This document shows, piece by piece, positions 1-5,437 of a DNA stretch of 9,554 nucleotides (the stretch's first letter is position 1; each line of letters starts with the position of its first letter). Made by a program: the position numbers and the translations under genes. The stretch comes from an uncultured Chitinophagaceae bacterium (lineage in GTDB: Bacteria > Bacteroidota > Bacteroidia > Chitinophagales > Chitinophagaceae): assembly GCA_937919945.1 (NCBI GenBank), contig CALESY010000058.1:1-9554 (forward strand), written 5' to 3'. The notes beneath the pieces were generated by a model. The model was given only the letters and a program-made list of their open reading frames with translations, was not told the origin of the DNA and searched no databases.

Positions 1-70
1 GAAACTCCGCTTCATTCATCGCACCCAGCAGGGTGTATTCACTCTCGTTGATTTGACCTAACGTAAACAT
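1..70 (-). CDS. Partial CDS, N-terminus of an unrecognised protein of the leftward operon
   Basis: Reading leftward from an ATG at 70, the frame is open to the window edge: 23 codons beginning MFTLGQINESEYTLL and continuing GAMNEAEF. The stretch before the ATG is A-rich (aaaaaacaagataac), which is typical of Bacteroidota ribosome-binding regions. It follows the 211-residue gene after a gap of about 100 bp and would be the fifth gene of the same operon. The gap contains a small perfect hairpin (TACTGC at 135-140, GCAGTA at 144-149). The visible piece is too short to assign a family. Confidence 0.6.
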   Translation of the reverse strand, partial: MFTLGQINESEYTLLGAMNEAEF

Positions 71-172
71 GTTATCTTGTTTTTTGCCTGATTAGTTTTC
101 TTTCAGCAATCAAGCGGTTAATAATGATTGTATTTACTGCTATGCAGTATGATTTTTGCATCCGATACACCG

Positions 173-808
173 CTATAAAATCTGTATATCGTCCTGACCG
201 TATAGCTGGTTTTGGTATGCGTCTGCTTCACCTTGTAATTGTTCTTCTTCCTGACCATACAAGGGTTCATCCGCACCTCGCATATAATGGGCTTGCGGCA
301 GGTAGGTTTGCTCGGGCTCGTGTTCACCCATATAAGCAGGTGCATCTATGTAATACCCTGACTGGCTTGCAGGCGGCTGCACATCACCAAGGTCGGGGAA
401 GCCCATGCCGGAGATAGGAGTACGCTCATGGTAGAGCCAGCGGTCATTGTTTGATACTGCCGCTACCGGTGTTAACCCTAAGCCATCACCTGCCAGAAAA
501 CCGGCGGTCGGCATCAATGCTTTGGCTGTTTTATACGCGCCTGCAATCGCCGCGCCTTGCAGGATGTTTTTGAGCATGGGCTGTTCTACTTTTGTAGCAC
601 CATACATAGCACCCGCAGATACCGCAAGTGGTGGCAGCATTTTCTTAAACCCTTTTTGAGACGCATCCGCAGGGTCAATTTTCAGCATCTTATTGGCCAT
701 GTTGACTGCCAGGTTGCCGATAACAAACCCCGCTACATTTTCAATCATAGGCTGCACCTGCTTGAGCACATCCTTGACACCGGGTTTGGCTGTTGATGTA
801 GTTACCAT
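173..808 (-). CDS. Ala/Gly-rich protein with Tyr/Gln/Glu-rich tail, function unknown (211 aa)
   Basis: I do not recognise the family. Residues 1-115 are rich in Ala, Gly, Val, Lys and Met and contain short hydrophobic helical stretches (about 22-36, 58-72 and 82-110) that could contact or cross a membrane. The rest changes character: from about residue 135 it is rich in Pro, Tyr, Gln, Glu and Asp, with repeated short elements (LYGQEEEQ near 183, LYGQDDIQ near 202), and is probably flexible. There is no signal peptide. The ATG at 808 lies 32 bp after the stop of the 646-residue gene, so the two are probably cotranscribed. A hydrophobic head with an acidic, aromatic tail would suit a minor structural or scaffold-like protein of a virus-like particle or surface complex, but this is inferred only from context. 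Confidence 0.75.
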   Translation of the reverse strand: MVTTSTAKPGVKDVLKQVQPMIENVAGFVIGNLAVNMANKMLKIDPADASQKGFKKMLPPLAVSAGAMYGATKVEQPMLKNILQGAAIAGAYKTAKALMPTAGFLAGDGLGLTPVAAVSNNDRWLYHERTPISGMGFPDLGDVQPPASQSGYYIDAPAYMGEHEPEQTYLPQAHYMRGADEPLYGQEEEQLQGEADAYQNQLYGQDDIQIL

Positions 809-840
809 TATAGTTGTATTTATTGTGTTAAAAAATGATT

Positions 841-2781
841 TTATGCCAGTTGAAATATGGTTGCATTGGTCAGTGGGTGCGTGCCTGTCAGCATCGCTGA
901 CTGCCCGCTCAACGGACTGCTTACAGCAGGATATTCTTTTGTCACCTTATCTGTACCGTTGTCTAATAATTTATATACGCCGTATGCCAGCGCACCGCCT
1001 AATGCGATGCCGAGTACCGGGTTGTTCTGTGCAAATTTGATAGCACCGGTCGCAATATTGCCCAAGCCTTCTACCATATCTTCTCCAGTTGTCTGGTTGG
1101 TATCATCTGGATACGGCGACTCGGGTATATAACCTTTATCAGGTTCTTCAAATGACACGCCATCGTCTTCGGTAGCTTCCCCTTCCGTAGCGGATATATC
1201 TATGGCTTCGTCTTTTTTAGCCAAGCCTGTTTCGCGCATGATACCGACGACAGCGGTAATCAAGGGTGTGGCGGCAGCGACGGCTGCGGCTACCGGCACG
1301 GCACCTAATTCGCTTAGGCCGTTCAATCTTCCCTGCTTGCTGCTCAGAATAGCTTTGCGCAGGTTGTCTTTTTTGCCGCCCACTTTTTCAAACAGTTTTT
1401 CGACTTTCGCCACTGCTTTTTTTGCACGCTCAATGACTGCCGGGTTCACTCCTTTAGCCCTCGCTTGCTCCGGCGTGGCATACGCCCATTTCAGCCTGCT
1501 GGACATTTTACCGACATTCAGTTTCAATGCCAGCAAAAAGCCGTTACGCGCCGCTATCGTTGCGGGGTTAAAACGCACTAAGCCCTTGCCTGCTTTTTTC
1601 AAGCCCTGTCCGACTTTTTTGAAAAAACCTTTCTTCTTGGCTTTGGGCGGACGTGCTTGTTTTTTTTGTCTTGGCTGCTGCTTTGGTGAACGTTTAGCCC
1701 TGCCTAATTGTATATAGGTATCGTCACCAGTAAGGATGTCATCATCACCATACAACTCCTCATCACTCAATGTCCCATCCAGATTACCAAAACCATTGAG
1801 TTGATCCAGCATGGCTTCATTGGCCATCAGTTGCACCAATGCCTGCTCCCGCTTGTCGGTAAACCAATACCGCACGGCATAGTCCAGCATTTTCAGCAGT
1901 TCTTGCTGGTTGTAACCTGCTACAAATGAAGTAACCGGGTTTTCGGCTACTGCTTGTCTGGTAGCTAACAAGTAGCGGTAAAGCCCCTGCTCCAATGCAG
2001 GGTCTTTTACCACGCCCTGTAAATATGTTTCGCCATCCAAGATACCCAACCCTTGTAAGTCCACGCCGAATATGGCTGCATGTAGTGCCGTGTTATTGGC
2101 AGCGGCAAGCTGCATGGCGTTCATTACTATTCTGCCGGTATCGTTCGCGGATGGCGAATTATTTTCTACGCCGCTTAACACGGCGATTTTTATTCCGTTC
2201 AAACTCATGGTATAATCCATCTTTTGGGTGAAGGGTTTTTCATAATTGAATTGCCCGAGTACGGCATCTACCGTGTAATATTCTTCACTGCCTGCTAAGG
2301 GTACTATCACATAGATATGCTGCCAGTGTGGCTGCGAATACCTCGTAATACGAAAACGATGCGGTATGCCGAGGTTACATAATATTGAAGAGCAGAAAAT
2401 CGAAAAACAATCGCAATCAATACCTGTTAATCGGTCGTGCCATGCTCTGGCAGGGCGGCGTAATTCTTCCAAGCCCTGCGCATCCAGTTTGTACTGGATA
2501 TGGTAATACAAAAACTCCCAAATGTTTCGCAGGGTATCTTCCAGCCTGTCTGCTTTCAGCTTGGCCGCAATCGCTTTTGTATCGTTGATGTATTTCCAAA
2601 CTACTTCTTCAATGATTTTCAACGTATCGGTTACTTCACCGTTATCCATGACGACGGTATCGCGTGCATCTGCCTTGTCAAACAGATGGTTGTATTGCGC
2701 GCCGTCGGTTCGCAATACACGTTGCCCGCTGCTTATTTCAAGGTCAGGATGATAATCCCTGTTAAAAATTTTCATCGTCAT
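841..2781 (-). CDS. Transglutaminase-like cysteine-peptidase domain protein with basic linker and two hydrophobic segments (646 aa)
   Basis: Residues about 50-195 carry a transglutaminase/papain-like core. The Cys motif GIDCDCFSIF aligns with the family's G-x-C-x-D-F/Y-A pattern and gives Cys123 as nucleophile, followed by the usual 'LGIP' turn (137-140). His155 (HWQHIYVIV) and Asp172 (YYTVDAVL) complete the Cys-His-Asp triad. Residues 196-345 are a helical region of unknown type. An acidic patch at 340-355 precedes a Lys/Arg/Pro-rich linker (about 361-400), then a block starting NPATIAARNGFLL. Hydrophobic, Ala-rich segments lie at about 493-514 and 587-606, separated by an acidic stretch (525-560). 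The start codon overlaps the stop of the LEA-like gene (ATGA, 2778-2781), which implies translational coupling; a second ATG lies two codons later. Proteins of this fold cleave or cross-link peptide bonds. Here it may process or cross-link partners of the same operon at a membrane or particle surface, but its substrate is unknown. Confidence 0.85.
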   Translation of the reverse strand: MTMKIFNRDYHPDLEISSGQRVLRTDGAQYNHLFDKADARDTVVMDNGEVTDTLKIIEEVVWKYINDTKAIAAKLKADRLEDTLRNIWEFLYYHIQYKLDAQGLEELRRPARAWHDRLTGIDCDCFSIFCSSILCNLGIPHRFRITRYSQPHWQHIYVIVPLAGSEEYYTVDAVLGQFNYEKPFTQKMDYTMSLNGIKIAVLSGVENNSPSANDTGRIVMNAMQLAAANNTALHAAIFGVDLQGLGILDGETYLQGVVKDPALEQGLYRYLLATRQAVAENPVTSFVAGYNQQELLKMLDYAVRYWFTDKREQALVQLMANEAMLDQLNGFGNLDGTLSDEELYGDDDILTGDDTYIQLGRAKRSPKQQPRQKKQARPPKAKKKGFFKKVGQGLKKAGKGLVRFNPATIAARNGFLLALKLNVGKMSSRLKWAYATPEQARAKGVNPAVIERAKKAVAKVEKLFEKVGGKKDNLRKAILSSKQGRLNGLSELGAVPVAAAVAAATPLITAVVGIMRETGLAKKDEAIDISATEGEATEDDGVSFEEPDKGYIPESPYPDDTNQTTGEDMVEGLGNIATGAIKFAQNNPVLGIALGGALAYGVYKLLDNGTDKVTKEYPAVSSPLSGQSAMLTGTHPLTNATIFQLA

Positions 2782-3278
2782 TTATTGATAATCGTTTTCG
2801 GCGTTTCAACGGTCATACCATCTGCCTGCATCATAACTGACATGGCGATGGGTTGTGTAAAAGATTGCAACAAGCCTTTTGTACCGCCTTTGCCGAACAG
2901 GTTGATAATGCTTGTAATGTTTTTGATACCCATCAACGGTAATACGGTATTCCAGGATAGCGGCAAGCTTATCTCACCTACTTCACTCTGCCGGTTGCTG
3001 CCGATAGGAAAACTGCGGTTACTTGCAGGGCTCTCTGCTATCATACCTCCTTTTGTATTCCATAAACGCACTACCGGGTTGACAATCGTTACAGACACTG
3101 ATGAGGGGTTGTTCACCCTGGCAGTTGCTGCTATCTCAATGCCTGAAAAATTCACTTTGTGTATGCGCACTTTCGCCAGCGACACCGATACGTTCGCTAC
3201 CAGCTTGTTGAGTTGTAACAAGCGTACCGCCACTACCGCAGCACCGATACCCAATCCTATTTTTACTGCATGGTGCAT
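2778..3278 (-). CDS. Membrane-anchored LEA14-like (LEA_2 domain) protein (166 aa)
   Basis: Residues 5-22 form a single hydrophobic anchor (VKIGLGIGAAVVAVRLL). Residues about 28-110 fit the LEA type 2 beta-sandwich: alternating strands, the pattern 'ARVNNPSSVSVTIVNPVVRLW', then a 'GGMIAES' turn and an 'FPIGSN' strand. LEA_2 domains are small extracytoplasmic or surface beta-sandwich domains without catalytic activity, often taken to be binding or stabilising modules. I chose the ATG at 3278 instead of an in-frame ATG at 3365. It lies 4 bp after the stop of the upstream gene and is preceded by AAAGGATAAGCAG, whereas the longer form would begin inside that gene and adds a polar, non-conserved-looking extension. 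The 3' end overlaps the transglutaminase-like gene by 4 bp. Confidence 0.75.
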   Translation of the reverse strand: MHHAVKIGLGIGAAVVAVRLLQLNKLVANVSVSLAKVRIHKVNFSGIEIAATARVNNPSSVSVTIVNPVVRLWNTKGGMIAESPASNRSFPIGSNRQSEVGEISLPLSWNTVLPLMGIKNITSIINLFGKGGTKGLLQSFTQPIAMSVMMQADGMTVETPKTIINK

Positions 3279-3282
3279 CTGC

Positions 3283-3528
3283 TTATCCTTTCTTTCTGCA
3301 TTTAGCAAACAGATAATCCAACCCTTTCTTTGTGCAGTAACCGACAACGGCACTAATGAATGCATACGCTACGACTGCGGTGCTGCCATCCACCGTTAAA
3401 CTGCTCAGCAATAGCTTCGGCATTGCCTGCGCTTTATACACGCCACCAATGGTGCCGGAGGCTACCGTCCATAACATGGTCGTTTCTCCTGAAGGCCATT
3501 GGTTACTATCGGGGTTTTGATAATCCAT
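3283..3528 (-). CDS. Small predicted membrane protein, first gene of the leftward operon (81 aa, or 64 aa from an internal start)
   Basis: The product has a hydrophobic stretch at about residues 49-64 (STAVVAYAFISAVVGY) and a basic end (CRKKG), typical of a small membrane protein with its C-terminus in the cytoplasm. No family is recognised. Two starts are possible. The ATG at 3528 gives 81 residues beginning MDYQNPDSNQ. The ATG at 3477 (MLWTVASGTIGG) is preceded at good spacing by AGGAGA, the clearest Shine-Dalgarno-like site in this operon, and gives 64 residues. I list the longer form but the shorter is at least as likely. The gene ends 4 bp before the LEA-like gene. Upstream lies the 10-bp repeat array at 3595-3645. 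Confidence 0.65.
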   Translation of the reverse strand: MDYQNPDSNQWPSGETTMLWTVASGTIGGVYKAQAMPKLLLSSLTVDGSTAVVAYAFISAVVGYCTKKGLDYLFAKCRKKG

Positions 3529-3594
3529 TCTATTAGTGCTGCACGGTACTTATGTCCCGTTATAAGGCAAGGTTACAACCCGTTTTGGCAGGCT

Positions 3595-3645
3595 TGATGC
3601 CCATTGATGCTTAACGATGTCGAATGATGTCCAATGATACCTAAT
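3595..3645 (+). repeat. Left array: five 10-bp units, consensus TGATGCCTAA
   Basis: The units in order are TGATGCCCAT, TGATGCTTAA, CGATGTCGAA, TGATGTCCAA and TGATACCTAA, followed by a partial TG. The 10-bp period is close to one DNA helical turn, so a protein bound to each unit would sit on one face. The array starts 67 bp upstream of the ATG at 3528 (118 bp upstream of the one at 3477). It is matched unit by unit by the inverted array at 4825-4874. Confidence 0.85.
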
Positions 3646-3718
3646 GGGGTGTTGACTCGGTTATGGATTCATCAACTTGATGTATTGTAGCTGTATAAAC
3701 TATCCCTTAACTTGCAGT

Positions 3719-3766
3719 ATTCATGTGATAGGTTTCTAGGGCTCGGCTTATTTAAGTCGGGCTTTT
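3719..3766 (+). terminator. Hairpin with short T-tract, first of two tandem related copies
   Basis: The 9-bp stem GCTCGGCTT (3741-3749) pairs with AAGTCGGGC (3754-3762) through two G-U pairs; the loop is ATTT and four T residues follow. It has the form of a rho-independent terminator for rightward transcription, yet no rightward gene precedes it. The same block, starting TTCAT and GTGATAGG, recurs 88 bp downstream. It could end a small rightward RNA or shield the region from transcription. Confidence 0.5.
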
Positions 3767-3805
3767 AGTTTTGTTGAAATAAAGCGGATACATTAATTTA
3801 CATGC

Positions 3806-3858
3806 TTTCATAGTGATAGGGTTTATAGGGGCCTGGCTTGTTTAAGTCGGGCTTTTTT
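3806..3858 (+). terminator. Hairpin with T6 tract, second tandem copy
   Basis: GCCTGGCTT (3831-3839) pairs with AAGTCGGGC (3844-3852) around a GTTT loop and is followed by six T residues, a better tail than in the first copy. The 5' arm differs from the first copy at two positions, yet all pairs (including wobble) are kept, which suggests selection on the structure. It would terminate rightward transcription. Confidence 0.6.
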
Positions 3859-3940
3859 ATGGCAGCTATATCAATAGTTATACATTTATATAGTATCTGC
3901 ACTTGCCTTATTCGCACTCAAAAATATTTTGCAAAATTTT

Positions 3941-4170
3941 GTTGTAGCAACGGTAGCAACCTACATAGATACAATACAGCCGCAGGTTTGAGCTTGTTTT
4001 GACTGTTGATTGTTGGTAGCCGCTTTGTAGCAAGATGCGAGCATTTGTATATATGTATTTGCTACAATCTATGATGCCTGTCTTGAAAATAATGGGCGCA
4101 TCAATCGACTATACGTCGCTACCATATTTATTTTCAGCCGTTTTTGCTACATTTTGCTACAAATGCTACA
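3941..4170. repeat. Family of TTGTAGCAA / TTGCTACAA motifs
   Basis: Copies of GTAGCAA lie at 3944-3950, 3953-3959 and 4027-4033, with inverted forms TTGCTAC at 4059-4065, 4144-4150 and 4154-4160, and TGCTACA at 4164-4170. TTGTAGCAA (4025-4033) and TTGCTACAA (4059-4067) are an exact inverted pair with 25 bp between them. Neighbouring copies are 9-10 bp apart (3944/3953, and GCTAC at 4146/4156/4165), which again suggests binding on one helix face. A single stray TGATGCCT unit of the 10-bp array lies at 4072-4079. Confidence 0.5.
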
Positions 4171-4261
4171 GGTTTTCAGGTGCTGTGTAATTTGCACGCG
4201 AAATATTTTTTGACAGTATCCGTAGTATATGCGATTGGATGTAAAAACAGATAAACAAAAA

Positions 4262-4288
4262 ATAACCCGCCACGATATGGCGGGTTAT
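4262..4288 (-). terminator. Strong rho-independent terminator of the DUF4248-like gene
   Basis: A perfect 11-bp stem ATAACCCGCCA / TGGCGGGTTAT with a 5-nt loop is followed, reading leftward, by TTTTTTG. It lies about 90 bp beyond the stop codon of the minus-strand gene at 4379-4585 and points the same way. Nothing T-rich follows it in the rightward direction, so it is one-directional. It also insulates the leftward operon from that gene's transcription. Confidence 0.85.
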
Positions 4289-4378
4289 GCATTATACTAT
4301 TGAGCCGATCGGCGCAGGCACAAGAAAGGAGGTTGTTAGTGCCTTGCAGTATGGTAGTTGCAGATTATGATATTTTAT

Positions 4379-4585
4379 TTACGGTTCGCCCAGCACATCT
4401 ATAATGCGGGCAACCTCTGCTTTGGTTAAATGACGCCTGCGTAGTAAAGATATTCTGATCGCTGTGCCTTGCGGACTTAAATCCAGTAAGCGTCGAAAAC
4501 TTAAACTGGCACTTTTTGCATTATGGCTCTCAGGGAAATAAAGGGATATGAGTTCTTTTCGGGAGTACGGTTTTAATTCAAACAT
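4379..4585 (-). CDS. DUF4248-like small protein (68 aa), possible DNA-binding
   Basis: The product begins MFELKPYSRKELISLYFP and ends LTKAEVARIIDVLGEP. This fits the DUF4248 family of Bacteroidota, whose members are about 70 residues long with an N-terminal 'F.(I/L)..Y.R.EL..LY.P' block, a middle 'FRRLL' helix, and a C-terminal 'LT..(E/Q)V..I...(L/I)GEP' block. The function is unknown; I infer a small helix-turn-helix-like fold. A longer frame starting with TTG at 4645 is possible, but a Bacteroidota -7 box (TACATTTG) lies inside that extension, so the ATG at 4585 is the better start. The gene stands alone between the two 10-bp repeat arrays and has its own terminator, so it is a reasonable candidate for the element's small regulator. 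Confidence 0.7.
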   Translation of the reverse strand: MFELKPYSRKELISLYFPESHNAKSASLSFRRLLDLSPQGTAIRISLLRRRHLTKAEVARIIDVLGEP

Positions 4586-4611
4586 ATAGAGTTGTGGATT
4601 TATTATTTCGG

Positions 4612-4619
4612 CAAATGTA
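4612..4619 (-). promoter_or_regulatory. Candidate -7 promoter element for the DUF4248-like gene
   Basis: Read on the minus strand the bases are TACATTTG, an exact match to the Bacteroidota -7 consensus TAnnTTTG. A GTTG at 4643-4646 could serve as a weak -33 element, though the 23-bp spacing is longer than usual. Transcription would start near 4605, some 20 nt before the ATG at 4585. Confidence 0.5.
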
Positions 4620-4824
4620 TAATCAGCGTGTCTACTTAGATGCAACTGTACAAAACATTAGACGGCTTTTTTATTACAATGCCTGATAAGCAGTAATACC
4701 AATACATTACAAAGCAATTTTACAACATAATAACATTTTTATTTACAGCTACTTTACAATATTAGTACGTTTTGTTACGCCAACAGGTTGTTTTATTACA
4801 GAAACTGTTACATCCGTTTTATCA

Positions 4825-4874
4825 AAAGGTATCATTGGGCATCATTAGGCATCGTTAAGCATCATTAGGCATCA
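4825..4874 (-). repeat. Right array: five 10-bp units, inverted copy of the left array
   Basis: Read on the minus strand from 4874 the units are TGATGCCTAA, TGATGCTTAA, CGATGCCTAA, TGATGCCCAA and TGATACCTTT. Each unit is closest to the unit of the same rank in the left array (rank 2 identical, rank 3 starting with C, rank 5 with TGATAC), for 43 of 50 matching positions. So the array was copied or inverted as a block instead of growing independently. Its outer edge lies 104 bp upstream of the ATG at 4978, mirroring the left array's position upstream of the leftward operon. Confidence 0.85.
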
Positions 4875-4977
4875 ACGGTTCGACAGATTTCGGGAACATT
4901 GCCATCTGTTTGAATGCAGTTAGTTACAAACTGTGATAACTGCTCTACCTGATTAAACATTTTACCTGCCACATAGT

Positions 4978-5289
4978 ATGCTAAGGGATCAATCATTACG
5001 CGAAGCCATTGCCGCTGATAGAGAAGAAGACAATATAGCCGATATTTTTACAAACAGGGTAAGCATTGATGAGCTGCGTACTATCTGGAATGATAAAAAC
5101 AGACAGTATTCTGATGAGGAACTCTGCCAAATCCGCGAATGGCTGTATGTAATCGCAGGGGCAGTCGTACACGTTACCGAAAACACACCAACCGATACCC
5201 TTGAACAAATCGTTCGCTCGAATAAAAGAAAAGCTGTTCACAAAGAAGCACTTATGTTTATTCCATCCGACACAGGCGATATAGACTAA
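4978..5289 (+). CDS. Small acidic protein of unknown function upstream of the recombinase (103 aa)
   Basis: I do not recognise the family with certainty. The product is soluble and strongly charged. Its centre, with residues about 44-67 starting YSDEELCQIREWLY and running into AGAVVHV, looks like two amphipathic helices. Small proteins with a 'DEEL..IREWLY' helix are common hypothetical proteins in Bacteroidota genomes. The gene is codirectional with the serine recombinase, 148 bp upstream, with a separate promoter-like sequence in between. The upstream side carries the right 10-bp array. From position it might be a regulator, an excision (directionality) factor or a partner in a toxin-antitoxin-like role; the sequence does not decide between these. 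Confidence 0.65.
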   Translation: MLRDQSLREAIAADREEDNIADIFTNRVSIDELRTIWNDKNRQYSDEELCQIREWLYVIAGAVVHVTENTPTDTLEQIVRSNKRKAVHKEALMFIPSDTGDID

Positions 5290-5326
5290 ATATACTATTG
5301 TTTTGGGGCTAAATTATTTATAAGTA

Positions 5327-5339
5327 ATTGATTATCAAT
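5327..5339. promoter_or_regulatory. Palindrome ATTGATTATCAAT, candidate operator of the recombinase gene
   Basis: The arms ATTGAT and ATCAAT are exact inverses around one central T. It lies 7-19 bp upstream of the -7-like box TATCTTTA (5346-5353), so a bound protein would block the promoter. A second inverted pair, GGTACA (5366-5371) and TGTACC (5395-5400), lies in the presumed leader before the ATG at 5438. Confidence 0.45.
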
Positions 5340-5345
5340 ATTTTG

Positions 5346-5353
5346 TATCTTTA
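5346..5353 (+). promoter_or_regulatory. Candidate -7 promoter element of the recombinase gene
   Basis: TATCTTTA matches the Bacteroidota consensus TAnnTTTG at all but the last base and is preceded by TTTTG. No good -33 TTTG is found at 19-21 bp; the nearest TTG (5328-5330) is 15 bp away and lies inside the palindrome. The resulting leader would be about 80 nt. Confidence 0.4.
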
Positions 5354-5437
5354 CAATAGCAAAACGGTACAATACGATTATATATAAATAGGACTGTACC
5401 AATAGCATTCAAACTCAACTGATAAATCGGCATTCAA

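Larger units (their letters stand above)
3529..4378. other. Repeat-rich non-coding region (850 bp) between the leftward operon and the DUF4248-like gene
   Basis: I see no convincing gene here. From left to right it holds the left 10-bp repeat array (3595-3645), two related hairpin-plus-T-tract copies 88 bp apart (3719-3766 and 3806-3858), a stretch from 3941 to 4170 with repeated TTGTAGCAA/TTGCTAC motifs, and a strong minus-strand terminator (4262-4288). It is richer in A+T than the operon to its left. A 51-codon open frame at 4035-4190 (+) exists but has no supporting signal. The concentration of repeats points to a control region or replication origin. Confidence 0.6.
4586..4977. other. AT-rich intergenic region (392 bp) with repeated TTACA and the right 10-bp array
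   Basis: No gene is seen. TTACA occurs at 4674, 4707, 4720, 4743, 4754, 4796 and 4808 (and TTAC at 4775), all on the plus strand; the spacings (33, 13, 23, 11, 21, 21, 12) are close to multiples of about 11 bp. The right 10-bp array follows at 4825-4874, and a further TTACAAA lies at 4924. AT-richness plus phased short repeats next to an iteron-like array is the composition expected of a replication origin or a complex promoter; neither is proven. Confidence 0.4.

Noticed and set aside
1202..1717. Open frame of 171 codons on the plus strand
   Set aside because: It is the mirror of the Lys/Ala-rich part of the 646-residue protein; the low-complexity composition on one strand keeps the other free of stops.
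3283..3365. Longer start (ATG at 3365) for the LEA-like protein
   Set aside because: It would overlap the upstream gene by about 80 bp. The ATG at 3278 directly follows that gene's stop, has an AGGA-containing site before it, and starts right at the membrane anchor.
2500..3399. Open frame of 299 codons on the plus strand
   Set aside because: It lies antisense to two minus-strand genes with recognisable domains and in-frame coupling. Its translation shows no domain and has the Cys/Phe/Ile-rich look of a reverse-strand shadow.
4035..4190. 51-codon open frame (+) with hydrophobic residues
   Set aside because: It has no clear ribosome-binding site or promoter, it overlaps the repeated TTGCTAC motifs, and the nearby terminator points the other way. 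It is probably chance.
3595..4874. CRISPR array
   Set aside because: The units are 10 bp and contiguous, with no spacers, and no cas gene is present.
3595..4874. Phase-variable invertible promoter segment flanked by inverted repeats
   Set aside because: Considered because serine invertases flip promoters in Bacteroides, but the repeats are only about 86% identical and internally repetitive, and no promoter at the segment ends clearly reads outward. Kept only as an alternative.
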